Assembly (NCBI GenBank): GCA_020050835.1
Contig: JAGVKB010000139.1
Span: 62,001-126,000, forward strand
Length of the DNA: 64,000 nt
Direction of reading: 5' to 3'
Source of the DNA: Candidatus Obscuribacterales bacterium
GTDB taxonomy: Bacteria > Cyanobacteriota > Vampirovibrionia > Obscuribacterales > Obscuribacteraceae
The position numbers and the translations under genes are program-made. Under the pieces are notes generated by a model, which did no database searches, was not told the DNA's origin, and saw nothing but the letters and a program-made list of their open reading frames with translations. This document shows positions 42,033-51,560 of the stretch, one piece after another. Numbering within the stretch: the first letter of the stretch is position 1; each line of letters begins with the position of its first letter.

Positions 42033-42857
42033 TCAGCGCATCTCGACCATGCGAAACGATTTGCCGCCGGACCATATGAAATGCGGCTCGCCCGCACTGG
42101 CCGGAGCCTCAATCTCCGGAGCAACCGCAGTGCTAATCATGCGGCCGAGCAACTGCAACAATAACAGAGCGAGCACCAGCGATAACAACACCACGCCACC
42201 GGTCTGCCAGACAGGAAACTTTCGCGGAGCTCTTACCCGCCTCACGATCTGCGCGCGCTCGGCCGGCGAAAGCTCCAAAGTGCAGTCCATAGTCAGCTTG
42301 GCACTGCGATTGTCAAAAATGGAAGAAGGCTCCTCGCAAATCGAAGCCCGCTCTTTCGCCATCTGATAAAAAAGCTGCTCGACATCAGGATGAAGCCACA
42401 TTCCGCCGTTGCTTACTGAAGTAATAGCCATTCTGAGCAGCGCCGGCTCTGACTCCCTCAAAAGACAACCTCTTGCTCCCGACGCTAGTGCGGCAAGCAC
42501 GGAGGCATTATCAGTGCTTGCCGCCAGCACGATCACACCACATAGCGGATGAAATTCCCTAATCTGTCCGACCAACTCAGCCACATTACAGCCGCTGATC
42601 GGCAAGCAAAGCAAGACTATTTGAGGCTTCCTTTCGGCCACGCGCCAAAGAATCTCCGCTGCCGAATCCGTCCTGCCGACAAGCTCGTAGCGCCCCGAAC
42701 GGCTGAGATATTCATGCAGCTGCTGAGACGAATTGCTGCTGTCAGCCAAGAATATACTTACTCTCGCTTGGCGATTCTTTTCAGTCTGTTGGTGGAAGTC
42801 CTCTGGTTGAGACAAATATGCTGACATACGGAGCCCAATCGAATCAATTTCGCGCAT
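42033..42857 (-). CDS. Membrane-anchored pseudo-receiver protein
   Basis: A 274-aa protein whose residues about 32-155 align with a NarL-type receiver domain (SGRYELVGRTDSAAEILWRV, QIVLLCLPISGCNVAELV, ASVLAALASGARGCLLRES). The phosphoacceptor Asp position is Cys (LLC), the acidic pair is reduced (LADSS) and the conserved Lys is Arg, so phosphorylation is unlikely. A short ELSPAERAQIVRRV may be the remnant of the LuxR HTH, which is replaced by one transmembrane helix (about 222-243) and a short exterior tail. Role unknown, perhaps a membrane-bound interaction domain. Confidence 0.65.
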   Translation of the reverse strand: MREIDSIGLRMSAYLSQPEDFHQQTEKNRQARVSIFLADSSNSSQQLHEYLSRSGRYELVGRTDSAAEILWRVAERKPQIVLLCLPISGCNVAELVGQIREFHPLCGVIVLAASTDNASVLAALASGARGCLLRESEPALLRMAITSVSNGGMWLHPDVEQLFYQMAKERASICEEPSSIFDNRSAKLTMDCTLELSPAERAQIVRRVRAPRKFPVWQTGGVVLLSLVLALLLLQLLGRMISTAVAPEIEAPASAGEPHFIWSGGKSFRMVEMR

Positions 42858-43306
42858 CTTCCTATTGTCATCATATCACCGCCCAATTGCCTGCCCATCC
42901 CTTATAAGTGTGACTGACTGATAGTAAGCTCGGATGAGCCAATGGTCACACTTATCCTGCTGCAGCACCGTCAGCCAGCTCACGCCTTCAGTAGCTTTTG
43001 ATTTCGCCCGGCAATCAAGTCGACGCTCGCTCCTTACAAAACTTCTTACAACTGCGCGCCTCTTTTGCGCAAGCGCTCGACACCATATACAGTGGCATCT
43101 CCAAAACTTGCCGCAATCGACCCTAAAGAATAACTTGCAGCACTTCGTCTCAGATTATTCCGGACAGCCCGACTCGGTTGACGCCGATCTTCCACGCCCA
43201 GGGACGAACTCGAGAATCCTACCCGACAATCAATTGCACCAATCCGAAACAAGACTTCAAAATCATTCTTTTGTGCCAGCCCGTTTGATTAGACACTCTT
43301 TGCACG
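42858..43306. other. Intergenic region with long inverted repeat
   Basis: No convincing gene in about 450 bases. The notable feature is a perfect 11-bp inverted repeat ATAAGTGTGAC (42904-42914) and GTCACACTTAT (42945-42955) enclosing 30 bases, close upstream of the pseudo-receiver start. The CDS frames that cross the region lack protein-like composition. Confidence 0.45.
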
Positions 43307-43729
43307 CTATCGGCGATTGGCACGGTCAGCCTCGTAGCTTCCGGTGGCAGTCGACCAAAGAATCGCGGCGATCAAAATGAATTGCAAGGGCAATCGAACC
43401 CAGAGCCACCCCGGCGCGACAGCCGGATAGAGCTGGCTATTGATCGCCATGTGAATATTGACCGGAAAGACCGCCAACAGAAAGAGCGCAAGCGATCGCG
43501 CCGATAACTGCCTGAACCGCCGAAGCAGCAAGCCGATTGCTCCGAGAATTTCACATACTCCGGTGAACAGCACCAGCGAATAATGGGCCGGTATCCAATC
43601 AGGCATAGCACGGTCAAAAGCCGCCGGATAAATGAAGTGACAGCTGCCAGCAAACAAAAACAAGCAGGCGCAACCGCATCTAATCAGGCTGCGTACAAGA
43701 TTCGTGTTAGACTTCTGCTCGCCGGTCAA
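43307..43729 (-). CDS. DoxX-like small membrane protein
   Basis: A 140-aa protein with four predicted transmembrane helices and the DoxX-family pattern: FLFAGSCHFIYPAAF near the N-terminus, LFTGVCEILGAIGLLL, and a final helix LQFILIAAILW. DoxX proteins are small membrane proteins, some linked to redox or sulfur metabolism, with no fixed activity. Its 5' end points toward the divergent yaiI-like gene 62 bases away. Confidence 0.75.
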   Translation of the reverse strand: MTGEQKSNTNLVRSLIRCGCACLFLFAGSCHFIYPAAFDRAMPDWIPAHYSLVLFTGVCEILGAIGLLLRRFRQLSARSLALFLLAVFPVNIHMAINSQLYPAVAPGWLWVRLPLQFILIAAILWSTATGSYEADRANRR

Positions 43730-43791
43730 ATGCCTGGTAAATCCTCTTTCGTGTTGTCGTCCTTATACCCGCTGGGGAGAAGTAGTTACGC

Positions 43792-44265
43792 GTGAAAATC
43801 TGGGTAGACGCCGATGCCTGTCCCGTGCCGATTCGCGAAGTAATTGTGCGTGCCGCCAACCGGCTGAATGTCGACACCGTTTTTGTCGCCAACAAACCGG
43901 TGGCTCTGCCCGCCCATCCGCATCTGTCCTTCGTGCCCGTGGAGCGCGGCAGCGATATCGCCGATGCCTACATTTTAGCTAACGCCGGCGCTGGCGATCT
44001 CGTCATCACTCAAGACATTCCACTGGCAGCACAGTTGGTGCCCGGCGGCATCACGGTTATCAGCCCACGCGGCGATAGCTACAACGCAGACAACATCGGC
44101 GACGTTCTAGCCAGCCGCAATCTGATGCAAGATCTTCGCGACAGTGGCACCATTACTGGTGGCCCGGCTCCCTTTGACGAAAAGCTGAAGCGCAAGTTTT
44201 CCAGCCTTTTCGATGCGGCTTTGCACAAGCTCAACCAAAGAAGCGGAGGCGATGGGACCCGATGA
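43792..44265 (+). CDS. YaiI/YqxD (UPF0178) family protein
   Basis: A 157-aa protein with the family signature at its start (IWVDADACPVP), followed by GSDIADAYI, DLVITQDIPLA, SPRGDSYNADNI and a conserved GTITGGPAPF. These proteins have a PIN-like nuclease fold with acidic residues, but their role is not established. The GTG at 43792 is preceded by GGGGAG about 12 bases upstream. Convergent with hmgA, six bases apart. Confidence 0.9.
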   Translation: MKIWVDADACPVPIREVIVRAANRLNVDTVFVANKPVALPAHPHLSFVPVERGSDIADAYILANAGAGDLVITQDIPLAAQLVPGGITVISPRGDSYNADNIGDVLASRNLMQDLRDSGTITGGPAPFDEKLKRKFSSLFDAALHKLNQRSGGDGTR

Positions 44266-44271
44266 AAGCAC

Positions 44272-45573
44272 TCAGTTGACGCCAGTGAAATTAGCCTGCA
44301 ACCCCTGCCAGCAATCAAGATAGTCCATTTGCAATAGCTTTGATTCTGCGGCAAATCGAGTCGGGTGAAAAACCAGCGAACTTTCGAACATAAAAGCCAG
44401 CGTGTCTCCGAGATAGCTCGGTTTAAGATCCACAGTCGATGCTCGGCTGAAGGTTTCGGCATCGGGACCGTGCGCTGACATACAGTTATGCAAACTCGAG
44501 CCGCCCGGAACAAAACCCTCTTTCTTCGCATCATAGGTGCCGAAAATTAACCCCATGAACTCGCTCATCACGTTGCGATGATAGTAAGGCGGTCTGAAGG
44601 TATGCTCGCCAACTTGCCAACGCGGCGGAAAGATAGCGAAGTCGACATTAGCCACACCAGGAAATTCGGAGGGCGACGTCAAAACTGTAAAGATGGAAGG
44701 GTCGCTGTGATCGAAGCTAACGGTGTTGACCGATTGAAAAAAACTGAGATCGTATTTGTACGGTGCATAGTTGCCGTGCCATGCCACCACATCAAACGGC
44801 GAGTAGCGGATCTCCGACTGCCAGAGGTTGCCTTCAAATTTAGCTACCAGCTGAAACTCGCCGCTGCGTTCCTCAAAGCTCGCTACCGGAGTCAAGAAAT
44901 CGCGCGGATTGGCCAAACCGTTAGCTCCGATCGGACCAAGTTGAGGCAGCTTGAACGGCGGTCCGTAGTTTTCGCAAATGTAACCGCGAGCCCGCCCTTC
45001 ATCCGGAGTGACTTGAAATCTGATCCCGCGCGGAATAACGGCGATCTCGCCGGGCTTGATGCGGATTGCACCAAATTCGGTGCCAAGCACAAGGCTGCCC
45101 GTCTCCGGCACAAACAGAAAGTCGCCGTCTGCGCAGTAGAAGAAGCGATCGGTCATCGGCTTGTTGCAGGCATAGATATGCGCGGCACATCCTTTGTAAG
45201 AACCATAGCCACCGCTGCCCGCAAACGTAACCAGCCCTTCGACGAAATCAGTTGGCACAGTTGGAATGGGAACAGGATCCCAGCGCATCTGATCCGGAGA
45301 AGCCGGAATCTCGGTAAACGGCTTGCCTCTAAGCAAGCGCTTATCAATCTCTGCGGACCGGCCGGCATGGAGCACCGACGGACGTATGCGATAAACCCAG
45401 CTGCGCAGACACTCGCTGCGATCAACTGTAAAGGCGCTGCCGCTTATCTGCTCGGCATAGAGCCCGAACGGACATTTCTGAGGCGAGTTCTGCCCCAGAG
45501 GCAGCGCATTTTCAATCGCTTCGGTGGCAAAATGATTGCCGAACCCGCTCTGGTATTTGAGTTGCTCGGCCAT
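44272..45573 (-). CDS. hmgA: Homogentisate 1,2-dioxygenase
   Basis: A 433-aa HmgA, the Fe(II) enzyme that opens the ring of homogentisate to maleylacetoacetate in tyrosine breakdown. The start YQSGFGNHFATEA, the GYGSYKGCAAHIY block and the iron-site region RPPYYHRNVMSEFMGLI match the family, and length is typical. It begins three bases after the hppD stop, so the two catabolic genes form one operon. Later pathway genes (maleylacetoacetate isomerase, fumarylacetoacetase) are not in the window. Confidence 0.95.
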   Translation of the reverse strand: MAEQLKYQSGFGNHFATEAIENALPLGQNSPQKCPFGLYAEQISGSAFTVDRSECLRSWVYRIRPSVLHAGRSAEIDKRLLRGKPFTEIPASPDQMRWDPVPIPTVPTDFVEGLVTFAGSGGYGSYKGCAAHIYACNKPMTDRFFYCADGDFLFVPETGSLVLGTEFGAIRIKPGEIAVIPRGIRFQVTPDEGRARGYICENYGPPFKLPQLGPIGANGLANPRDFLTPVASFEERSGEFQLVAKFEGNLWQSEIRYSPFDVVAWHGNYAPYKYDLSFFQSVNTVSFDHSDPSIFTVLTSPSEFPGVANVDFAIFPPRWQVGEHTFRPPYYHRNVMSEFMGLIFGTYDAKKEGFVPGGSSLHNCMSAHGPDAETFSRASTVDLKPSYLGDTLAFMFESSLVFHPTRFAAESKLLQMDYLDCWQGLQANFTGVN

Positions 45574-45576
45574 CGC

Positions 45577-46707
45577 TTACAGATTTCCCCGCATCGCTTG
45601 CTCCCGCTCGATTGCCTCGAACAGAGCCTGGAAATTGCCCTGCCCAAAACCGCTGGCACCATGCTTGCGTTGAATCACTTCGAAGAAAAACGTCGGTCGG
45701 TCCTGAATCGGCTTGGTGAAAATTTGAAGCAGGTAACCTTTGTCTTCACTGTCGATCAATATTCCTTGCTGTGCCAGCTCTTCGAGATTCTCGTCGATTT
45801 GGATATTGCGCTCGATCAACGCGTCATAGTACGACCTGGGAACATTCAAAAACTCAATGCCACGTTGGCGCATCTCCGCTACGGTGGCGATAATGTCTCG
45901 GGTAGTTATAGCCACATGTTGAATGCCCTCGGCCAGGTAATAGTCGAGATATTCTTGAATCTGCGATCGGCGCAAACCTTCGGCCGGCTCATTGATCGGC
46001 ATCTTGACGGAACCGCTCTTGTTCTTCATCACCTTCGATTGCAGAGCGGAGTACTGCGTGGTGATATCTTCCTTGTCGAAATAGCGGTCAACATAAAAAC
46101 CAAAAGTCGATTGATAGAAGTTAGCCCAATAATCCATCCGGCCCAGCTCGACGTTGCCAACCACATGATCGACAGACACCAATCCAACCGGCTTGGCAGC
46201 TGCCTTCTTGATTCCTGTAAAGCCCGGGGCAAACACGCCTTTAAAATTGTGTCGCTCGACGAACGTGTGGACGGTATCGCCATAGGTCTTGATCGAAGCT
46301 GAAACGAATTCACCATCTTCGTCTTGATAGACTTGCGGCTCGCCGGCGCTCTTAGCCCCACGAGCGACAGCCGTATCGAATGCCTGGCGTGCATCTTTGA
46401 CCCGGAAAGCGATCGTTTTCACGCCATCACCATGCTGATGGACATGCTCGGCTACATCAGATCGGGAGCTAACCGCACCGCTCAACACGACAAACGTATG
46501 ATCCTGCTTCATCACATAGGAGACCTTGTTTCTGTCTCCGGTTTCCAATCCGCGGTAACCCACCAGGTCGAAACCAAGCCCTTTCTGGAAGTAATAGCTG
46601 GCTTGCAGCGCATTGCCGACGTAAAACTCGACATGGTCGAAACCATCGACAACCAGCTCTTCTACTGCACTTGTCCCCGGCTCGACTTCGGCTTTATTTT
46701 TCACCAT
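45577..46707 (-). CDS. hppD: 4-Hydroxyphenylpyruvate dioxygenase
   Basis: A 376-aa HPPD, converting 4-hydroxyphenylpyruvate to homogentisate. It shows two vicinal-oxygen-chelate halves (FDHVEFYVGNALQASYYF and VDHVVGNVELGRMDYWANFY), a His in EGIQHVAITT as iron ligand, and the C-terminal block FFFEVIQRKHGASGFGQGNF with the Glu ligand. The ATG at 46707 begins the family-like N-terminus; an in-frame start at 46770 adds a non-conserved stretch. First gene of the hppD-hmgA operon. Confidence 0.95.
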   Translation of the reverse strand: MVKNKAEVEPGTSAVEELVVDGFDHVEFYVGNALQASYYFQKGLGFDLVGYRGLETGDRNKVSYVMKQDHTFVVLSGAVSSRSDVAEHVHQHGDGVKTIAFRVKDARQAFDTAVARGAKSAGEPQVYQDEDGEFVSASIKTYGDTVHTFVERHNFKGVFAPGFTGIKKAAAKPVGLVSVDHVVGNVELGRMDYWANFYQSTFGFYVDRYFDKEDITTQYSALQSKVMKNKSGSVKMPINEPAEGLRRSQIQEYLDYYLAEGIQHVAITTRDIIATVAEMRQRGIEFLNVPRSYYDALIERNIQIDENLEELAQQGILIDSEDKGYLLQIFTKPIQDRPTFFFEVIQRKHGASGFGQGNFQALFEAIEREQAMRGNL

Positions 46708-46867
46708 GACAGTTAACCCCGTGCTACCAGACAATCGCACTCCCGGCATCAGACAAGAATCAGCCCGCATATGCCAAGAGTCTATTATAAGCTAACTCGA
46801 ACTCGAGAGATTATGCCTCTTTGCGACACCCGCCCGGGCCGCCGGATATGACGTCTAAATCAACGAA

Positions 46868-48217
46868 CTACAATGACAGCTCATTAATAGACTCTTTGAG
46901 CGACTCCTCCAGAGCGCTTAGAAACTGATCAAGCTGCTGGTAGGCGATCACAAGTGGCGGCTCTACTCTAAGCACCCTGGCATTGATGTAAGTTCCTGAA
47001 ATCAAGATGTTCCTGGCAAATAGATTCTTCGCAACCGCATAACCGACTTCATGACTGGCAAACTCCATACCCAGCATCAGACCCCTTCCGCGAACGCTGC
47101 TCATCGCCTGAGGATAACTCGCGGCCAGCGCGTTTAACCTGGGCAACAGGTAATCACCTTTTTCTGCGGCCTCATTGGCGAGATCGTCTTCGAGCAAGAC
47201 ATTGATAGTGGCAATCGCCGCGGCGCAAGCCAGCGGATTACCACCAAATGTGGTGGTATGCAAGAACGGATTTTCGATATATTTCTGCCAGGTCTCGGCC
47301 GTTCCCACGCAGGCGCCAATCGGCATCACGCCCCCGCCGAAGCCTTTTCCCAGAGCCAACAAATCGGGCGTCACACCATCATGCTCGCAACAAAACATCC
47401 GGCCAGTGCGGCCCATTCCGCATTGGATTTCATCAAAAACCAAAAGCGCTCCGTACTGTGAGCAAAGCTCGCGCGCCGCCGCCAGATAGCCGGGCGGCGC
47501 CACATTGATGCCGCCTTCACCTTGAATCGGCTCGAGCACCACTGCCGCCACCCGATTGCCGGAAAAATCGGCAGAATGCAAGATCATCTTCAAGGCATCA
47601 ACATCGCCAAACGGCACATGCGTCCAATGCATAAGTGGAAGAAACGGCTCGCGAAATACCGATTTGGACGTTCCTCCGAGCGACCCCAAACTCTTGCCGT
47701 GAAAGCCGCCGAGCGCGCCCACAAAATGATGACGCCCGGTCGTAAGAATGGCCATTTTCAGACAACATTCCACCGATTCCGTACCGGAATTAGTCAAAAA
47801 TGCATATTGCAGGTCGCCCGGCGTAATCAATGACACAAGATGGGCAAGATAAGTTCTCAGCGGATCGATCAGCTCTTGCGAATGAATAGCCTGGCGCTCG
47901 AGTTGCTCTCTTACAGCCTTGAGCACCTTCGGATGGCGATGCCCGACATTATAAATGCCAAAACCGCCGAGCATATCGATGAACTCTTTGCCATTGACGT
48001 CGCGAAAAACGGCACCTTCATCGTCCCACTCAACAGCGGTGTAGTCCGTACTCACCGACTTTCGATACTGCAAGAACCCGGCGTTGACATGATCGGCCCA
48101 GTACTGGACCGATTCTTGGACGACAGTTTGCCTCTCCTGAGGCGACAGCTCCTTCTTGCCGATCAGGTCAAGAACATAAGCCGATCGGGATTTCGCTGCC
48201 AAAAGATCTTGCGACAT
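46868..48217 (-). CDS. Class III aminotransferase, putrescine type
   Basis: A 449-aa PLP enzyme close to putrescine aminotransferase PatA/YgjG: HVNAGFLQYRKSVS near the start, FLTNSGTESVE for phosphate binding, FDEIQCGMGRTG, and the PLP lysine in LALGKGFGGGVMP. It probably transfers an amino group from putrescine or a similar omega-amine to 2-oxoglutarate; ornithine aminotransferase is an alternative. The ATG at 48217 has GGAG ten bases upstream and avoids overlap with the preceding TPR gene, unlike the longer frame to 48382. Confidence 0.82.
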   Translation of the reverse strand: MSQDLLAAKSRSAYVLDLIGKKELSPQERQTVVQESVQYWADHVNAGFLQYRKSVSTDYTAVEWDDEGAVFRDVNGKEFIDMLGGFGIYNVGHRHPKVLKAVREQLERQAIHSQELIDPLRTYLAHLVSLITPGDLQYAFLTNSGTESVECCLKMAILTTGRHHFVGALGGFHGKSLGSLGGTSKSVFREPFLPLMHWTHVPFGDVDALKMILHSADFSGNRVAAVVLEPIQGEGGINVAPPGYLAAARELCSQYGALLVFDEIQCGMGRTGRMFCCEHDGVTPDLLALGKGFGGGVMPIGACVGTAETWQKYIENPFLHTTTFGGNPLACAAAIATINVLLEDDLANEAAEKGDYLLPRLNALAASYPQAMSSVRGRGLMLGMEFASHEVGYAVAKNLFARNILISGTYINARVLRVEPPLVIAYQQLDQFLSALEESLKESINELSL

Positions 48218-48296
48218 TAACACTTTGCTCCATACTATGGTTTCAGACGAAGTATAGCGCAGCCAGACCGTTAGCTTGTTACGGCCGATCACACCA

Positions 48297-49523
48297 CTAT
48301 CGCTTTTGCGATTTAGCCGGCGGCACCGCCAATTCAGTCTGTTCGAAAATCCGCCAGTGTCGATCGTAATCAGGCTTGACAAACCACTCCACTTTGGCGG
48401 TGACTTGAGGATCGACCCGCGTAAAACATACTTTCACGCCATTGCGCTCGACCTTGTAAATGACATTTTCAAAGCGATCCTTATTGTTAAGCACACCGTC
48501 TTTTCTCTGCCTGGTGAGATAACGCTCCTTCCATTGCTCGATCGGCACCTTCAACTTAGCCGTCAAAGAATGTGGATCTGAGCCGCCCATCGAAAGAGTC
48601 GCGTCCTTGGCGTAAAAATTGACCAGGCCAGGATTATGCGAATCACTTGCCAAAACATACTGATCGAACAGCTCCTTGGCGCGCTGCAAAAAAACATCTT
48701 GCCGGGAGCTCTCCACACTGCCGGCAGGCTCACCGGTAGCCATTGTCGATGAAGCCAGCCCCGGCTTGCTCTCGCTCACCTTCGGCAACGACCGCACAGC
48801 AACCTGCCAGTATTCAGCGCCAGGCATAGTTTCGGCACCGGCCGCAATCGCCAATCTGCGGCGGGCGCTCTTGAGCTTACCGGCAACCTGCTCATCTGGC
48901 TTCAGCCGCAATGCCATCACGTATTCGACCACGGCACCACACCAATCGCCAGCGGCGAAAGCCTTGTCTCCCAGAGCCACTCTGTCGCTTGCTTGCTCCG
49001 GATTCCGGTGCATCAATTTGATCATCGCATTGAGATTGCCTTGCGTCGTGGCATTCTGCGGATCCAGATAAAGAGCCTTATGAAACTGTTTGAGCGACTC
49101 AAAAGGCTTCGACTGCAGCTGCATTCCAAAATTGTTGTAAGCGATTCCAAGATTCTCCACGGCGGTTTTGTATGCTGGGCACCGCCTAACAGCGTCCTCG
49201 AGTTTAGCGATCGCCAGCTTGAAGTCTTTGCGTTCAAGCGCTCTTACTCCCGCGTCATTGAGTGCAACCGCCTGCTCGGGCACCGGGTCGTCCGCCGAGC
49301 TAGTTACCGCCTGCAATTGAGCGATTGAAGTGCAGCGTCCGAACCTTTCAAACTCGCCCGCTTTACAAGCGCTGTCAGCTTTGCTGTTACTTACGTCTTT
49401 CCAGGCTTGCCGATTTGGTCCGGCAATCGCCTCAGAGCCTTGTTTCTGGGCGATAGCCGGGCTGACAGCAGCGATGCCGAGCGCCGACAGGACAAACAGC
49501 AGACCGATTCCTCTATCGCCCAT
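48297..49523 (-). CDS. Exported TPR protein with NTF2-like C-terminus
   Basis: A 408-aa protein with a signal peptide (GLLFVLSALGIAAVSPAIA), TPR repeats (ALNDAGVRALERKDFKLAIAKLEDAV, AVENLGIAYNNFG, FHKALYLDPQNATTQGNLNAM) and a C-terminal segment (about 285-400; ELFDQYVLASDSHNPGLVNFYAKDATL) that resembles SnoaL/NTF2-like folds. The start at 49523 leads directly into the signal peptide. It lies between an FAD oxidoreductase and an aminotransferase on the same strand. Function unknown. Confidence 0.65.
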   Translation of the reverse strand: MGDRGIGLLFVLSALGIAAVSPAIAQKQGSEAIAGPNRQAWKDVSNSKADSACKAGEFERFGRCTSIAQLQAVTSSADDPVPEQAVALNDAGVRALERKDFKLAIAKLEDAVRRCPAYKTAVENLGIAYNNFGMQLQSKPFESLKQFHKALYLDPQNATTQGNLNAMIKLMHRNPEQASDRVALGDKAFAAGDWCGAVVEYVMALRLKPDEQVAGKLKSARRRLAIAAGAETMPGAEYWQVAVRSLPKVSESKPGLASSTMATGEPAGSVESSRQDVFLQRAKELFDQYVLASDSHNPGLVNFYAKDATLSMGGSDPHSLTAKLKVPIEQWKERYLTRQRKDGVLNNKDRFENVIYKVERNGVKVCFTRVDPQVTAKVEWFVKPDYDRHWRIFEQTELAVPPAKSQKR

Positions 49524-49628
49524 CCGCAAGCCGTCAGTCTCCAGCACTTTGAGGGATTCACAATTACAAACCGGCACCAGTCGAATCTTATCATGCCACC
49601 AAGCAACAGGCTTCCCGCAATCATGCAT

Positions 49629-50822
49629 CTAAAGTTGCGACGCCAGCTCCTTTCCCGCTCGACGGCCAAGCACGATGCCGGGCAGAACTCCAAGCGCGCC
49701 GAGCCCTTCGATCGCCAATCCCGTTGCCGACCCGGATAGTAAACGCAGGTTAGGAAGCAGCTCGGAGTCGATCTTGAGATCAACCGCCCAAGCATGACTC
49801 GGCTCGGCCGAGCTAAGCTCAGGCAACCAGCGCCTGGTCTCTTCCGCCATCCGCCGATGATAACGCCGGTCACGCTCGACAGCCCCGGCTCGACCGTAGC
49901 GGCCACCGCTTACTACCAGCCGGGAGCTGCCCGGTCGAAAGTCGTAATAGACGTAAGGAGCGGCATCCCAGAACAGCGGAAAGTCGTCGGGAAAGCAGGC
50001 ATCGAATGCCAGCGCATAAAGTCGAGCACTGGGGGCGACACCAGGACCAACCGCCCGCACCAGGGCGCGGGCCTTGATTGTCCGGCCATTGGACAGCGTT
50101 AACTGCCAGCCAGACCGGAAAGCGCCACCGTCGTTCTCTTCGGTCTTAACCACCGGCGCCCCGCCGGCCAGCACGCAACCGAGACGGCGCGCCTTCTGGG
50201 CCAGATGAGCTAAGAGCGTAAGCGGCTGAATCCGTCCTTCATCAGGCAACCATAGAGCCAGCTCGACTCCCGCCAGATTCAGGCGACCGGCGGTCGCATT
50301 GGCTACGAACGACGGACCGCACGGCTCTGCCAGCAGAGACTTCGAGACGCGCGCCCGCGCTTCTTGAATCAGCCGTTTGGCAGCGCTGCGGTTGCGACCT
50401 AGCACGAACGCTCCGGTCAGTTTAGCTTCCAGCAGGCTGCCCGGCTGGTTTGCTTCGCTGATCAGTTCGTGCAGCAAGTCGCTTGTCTGCAACCAGAGCG
50501 CCGCGGCCGGCGAATCACAAGGAGTATCAATCAGCGGCATATTGACACCGGGGCTTAAAATCCCGGCATTTCTTCCGGATGCGCCCAAGCCCAGCGACGG
50601 TGCCGATTCGAGCAACAACACGCGCGCGCCGGCTTGGGCCGCAGACAGGGCCGCACTTAAGCCGGCAATGCCACCACCGATAATGGCAACCTCGACCGCT
50701 TCGCATGCCTCCGCGGAAAGCGACTCAAGTCGGGGCAGTTCGAGCGCCGACGCGACTTGCGGAGAGAGCGACTCTCTCCAGGGCGCTTGCGTTTGGGTGG
50801 TCAGACAGGCCTCTGCCTGCAT
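49629..50822 (-). CDS. FAD-dependent amino-acid oxidase/dehydrogenase-like
   Basis: A 397-aa DadA/glycine-oxidase-like flavoprotein. The N-terminal dinucleotide-binding motif is VAIIGGGIAGLSAALSAAQAG followed by LLLES, and SGRNAGILSPG is the usual FAD-proximal block. The C-terminus has SGSATGLAIEGLGALGVLPG, which again contacts FAD. Such enzymes oxidise amino acids or secondary amines. The ATG at 50822 has AGGAAG about ten bases upstream; 50891 is a possible longer start. Confidence 0.78.
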   Translation of the reverse strand: MQAEACLTTQTQAPWRESLSPQVASALELPRLESLSAEACEAVEVAIIGGGIAGLSAALSAAQAGARVLLLESAPSLGLGASGRNAGILSPGVNMPLIDTPCDSPAAALWLQTSDLLHELISEANQPGSLLEAKLTGAFVLGRNRSAAKRLIQEARARVSKSLLAEPCGPSFVANATAGRLNLAGVELALWLPDEGRIQPLTLLAHLAQKARRLGCVLAGGAPVVKTEENDGGAFRSGWQLTLSNGRTIKARALVRAVGPGVAPSARLYALAFDACFPDDFPLFWDAAPYVYYDFRPGSSRLVVSGGRYGRAGAVERDRRYHRRMAEETRRWLPELSSAEPSHAWAVDLKIDSELLPNLRLLSGSATGLAIEGLGALGVLPGIVLGRRAGKELASQL

Positions 50823-50903
50823 GCTGGTCCGCTTCCTTTGTCCGAGCAATCGGCCGACATTGTCGGCGCTAGTATAACCGCCGAGCGGCAATTTGCAAGG
50901 CTG

Positions 50904-51542
50904 CTACTTGCCCGATGCCAGCCCAGCCAAGAGGCTCTTCACCTCTTGATTATCCTGCTCCAAACGCTGGGCCTGCTCCAGCTGCTCTTTGGCCTCGGCG
51001 GAGCTACGGTCGGACATTAACAACACTTTTGACAATCCAATTTTGGCCGGAACAAACCTCGGGTAGCACCCCAGAATTTTTCTGTACTCGACGATTGCGG
51101 CTTTGGTATCACCACTGGTGCGCAGCGCTTCGGCCAGCTTGAACAGATAGAGTGAGTTTTGTTGTTGTTGCTTGCTTAGTGCTTCACGATAGAACTTCAC
51201 CGCATCAGATTTCTTGCCGAAATGCTCCATCACCTGACCCATCATGAAGCGCACGGTCGTCTGCCTGGGATACTGCCTGTCGAGCTCCTCCAGCTGTTTC
51301 ATCGCAGCAGACTGCTCACCTTTAACTGCCTGCCGCCAGGACTTGAGGCATCCCTCCGAAACAGCCTCTTCGGAAGCAAGGTCGACAGACTCACCAGAGA
51401 TAGCCACCGCACCGGCACTACCGTTGCCATCGACAACCGCCGTTTGCTCCAATCCAGCCGGCGATCGCAGCTGACTGGAACAAGCACCAAGCGCCAATGT
51501 CAACGCCACAAAACTCAGAGCCAACCAAATCCTGTTCTGCAT
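50904..51542 (-). CDS. TPR lipoprotein
   Basis: A 212-aa lipoprotein: signal segment LSFVALTLALGACSS with lipobox LGAC, so the Cys would be lipidated. TPR helices follow (AAMKQLEELDRQYPRQTTVRFMMG, DAVKFYREALSKQQQQNSLYLFKLAEAL, AAIVEYRKILGCYPRFVPAKIGL, EQLEQAQRLEQDNQEV). Probably a periplasmic scaffold. It belongs to a leftward cluster with a GntR-like regulator and another TPR protein. Confidence 0.8.
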   Translation of the reverse strand: MQNRIWLALSFVALTLALGACSSQLRSPAGLEQTAVVDGNGSAGAVAISGESVDLASEEAVSEGCLKSWRQAVKGEQSAAMKQLEELDRQYPRQTTVRFMMGQVMEHFGKKSDAVKFYREALSKQQQQNSLYLFKLAEALRTSGDTKAAIVEYRKILGCYPRFVPAKIGLSKVLLMSDRSSAEAKEQLEQAQRLEQDNQEVKSLLAGLASGK

Positions 51543-51560
51543 CTTACCTCCGCTCCCGCC

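Noticed and set aside
42934-43380. 148-aa frame in the intergenic region
   Set aside because: Ser/Arg/Gln-rich composition without domain or ribosome-binding site; it also overlaps the DoxX-like gene on the opposite strand.
44578-46302. 574-aa frame opposite hmgA and hppD
   Set aside because: An antisense shadow of two clearly recognised enzymes; no start signal or domain.
49905-50102. Rightward frames opposite the FAD oxidoreductase
   Set aside because: Antisense shadows in GC-rich coding DNA without supporting signals.
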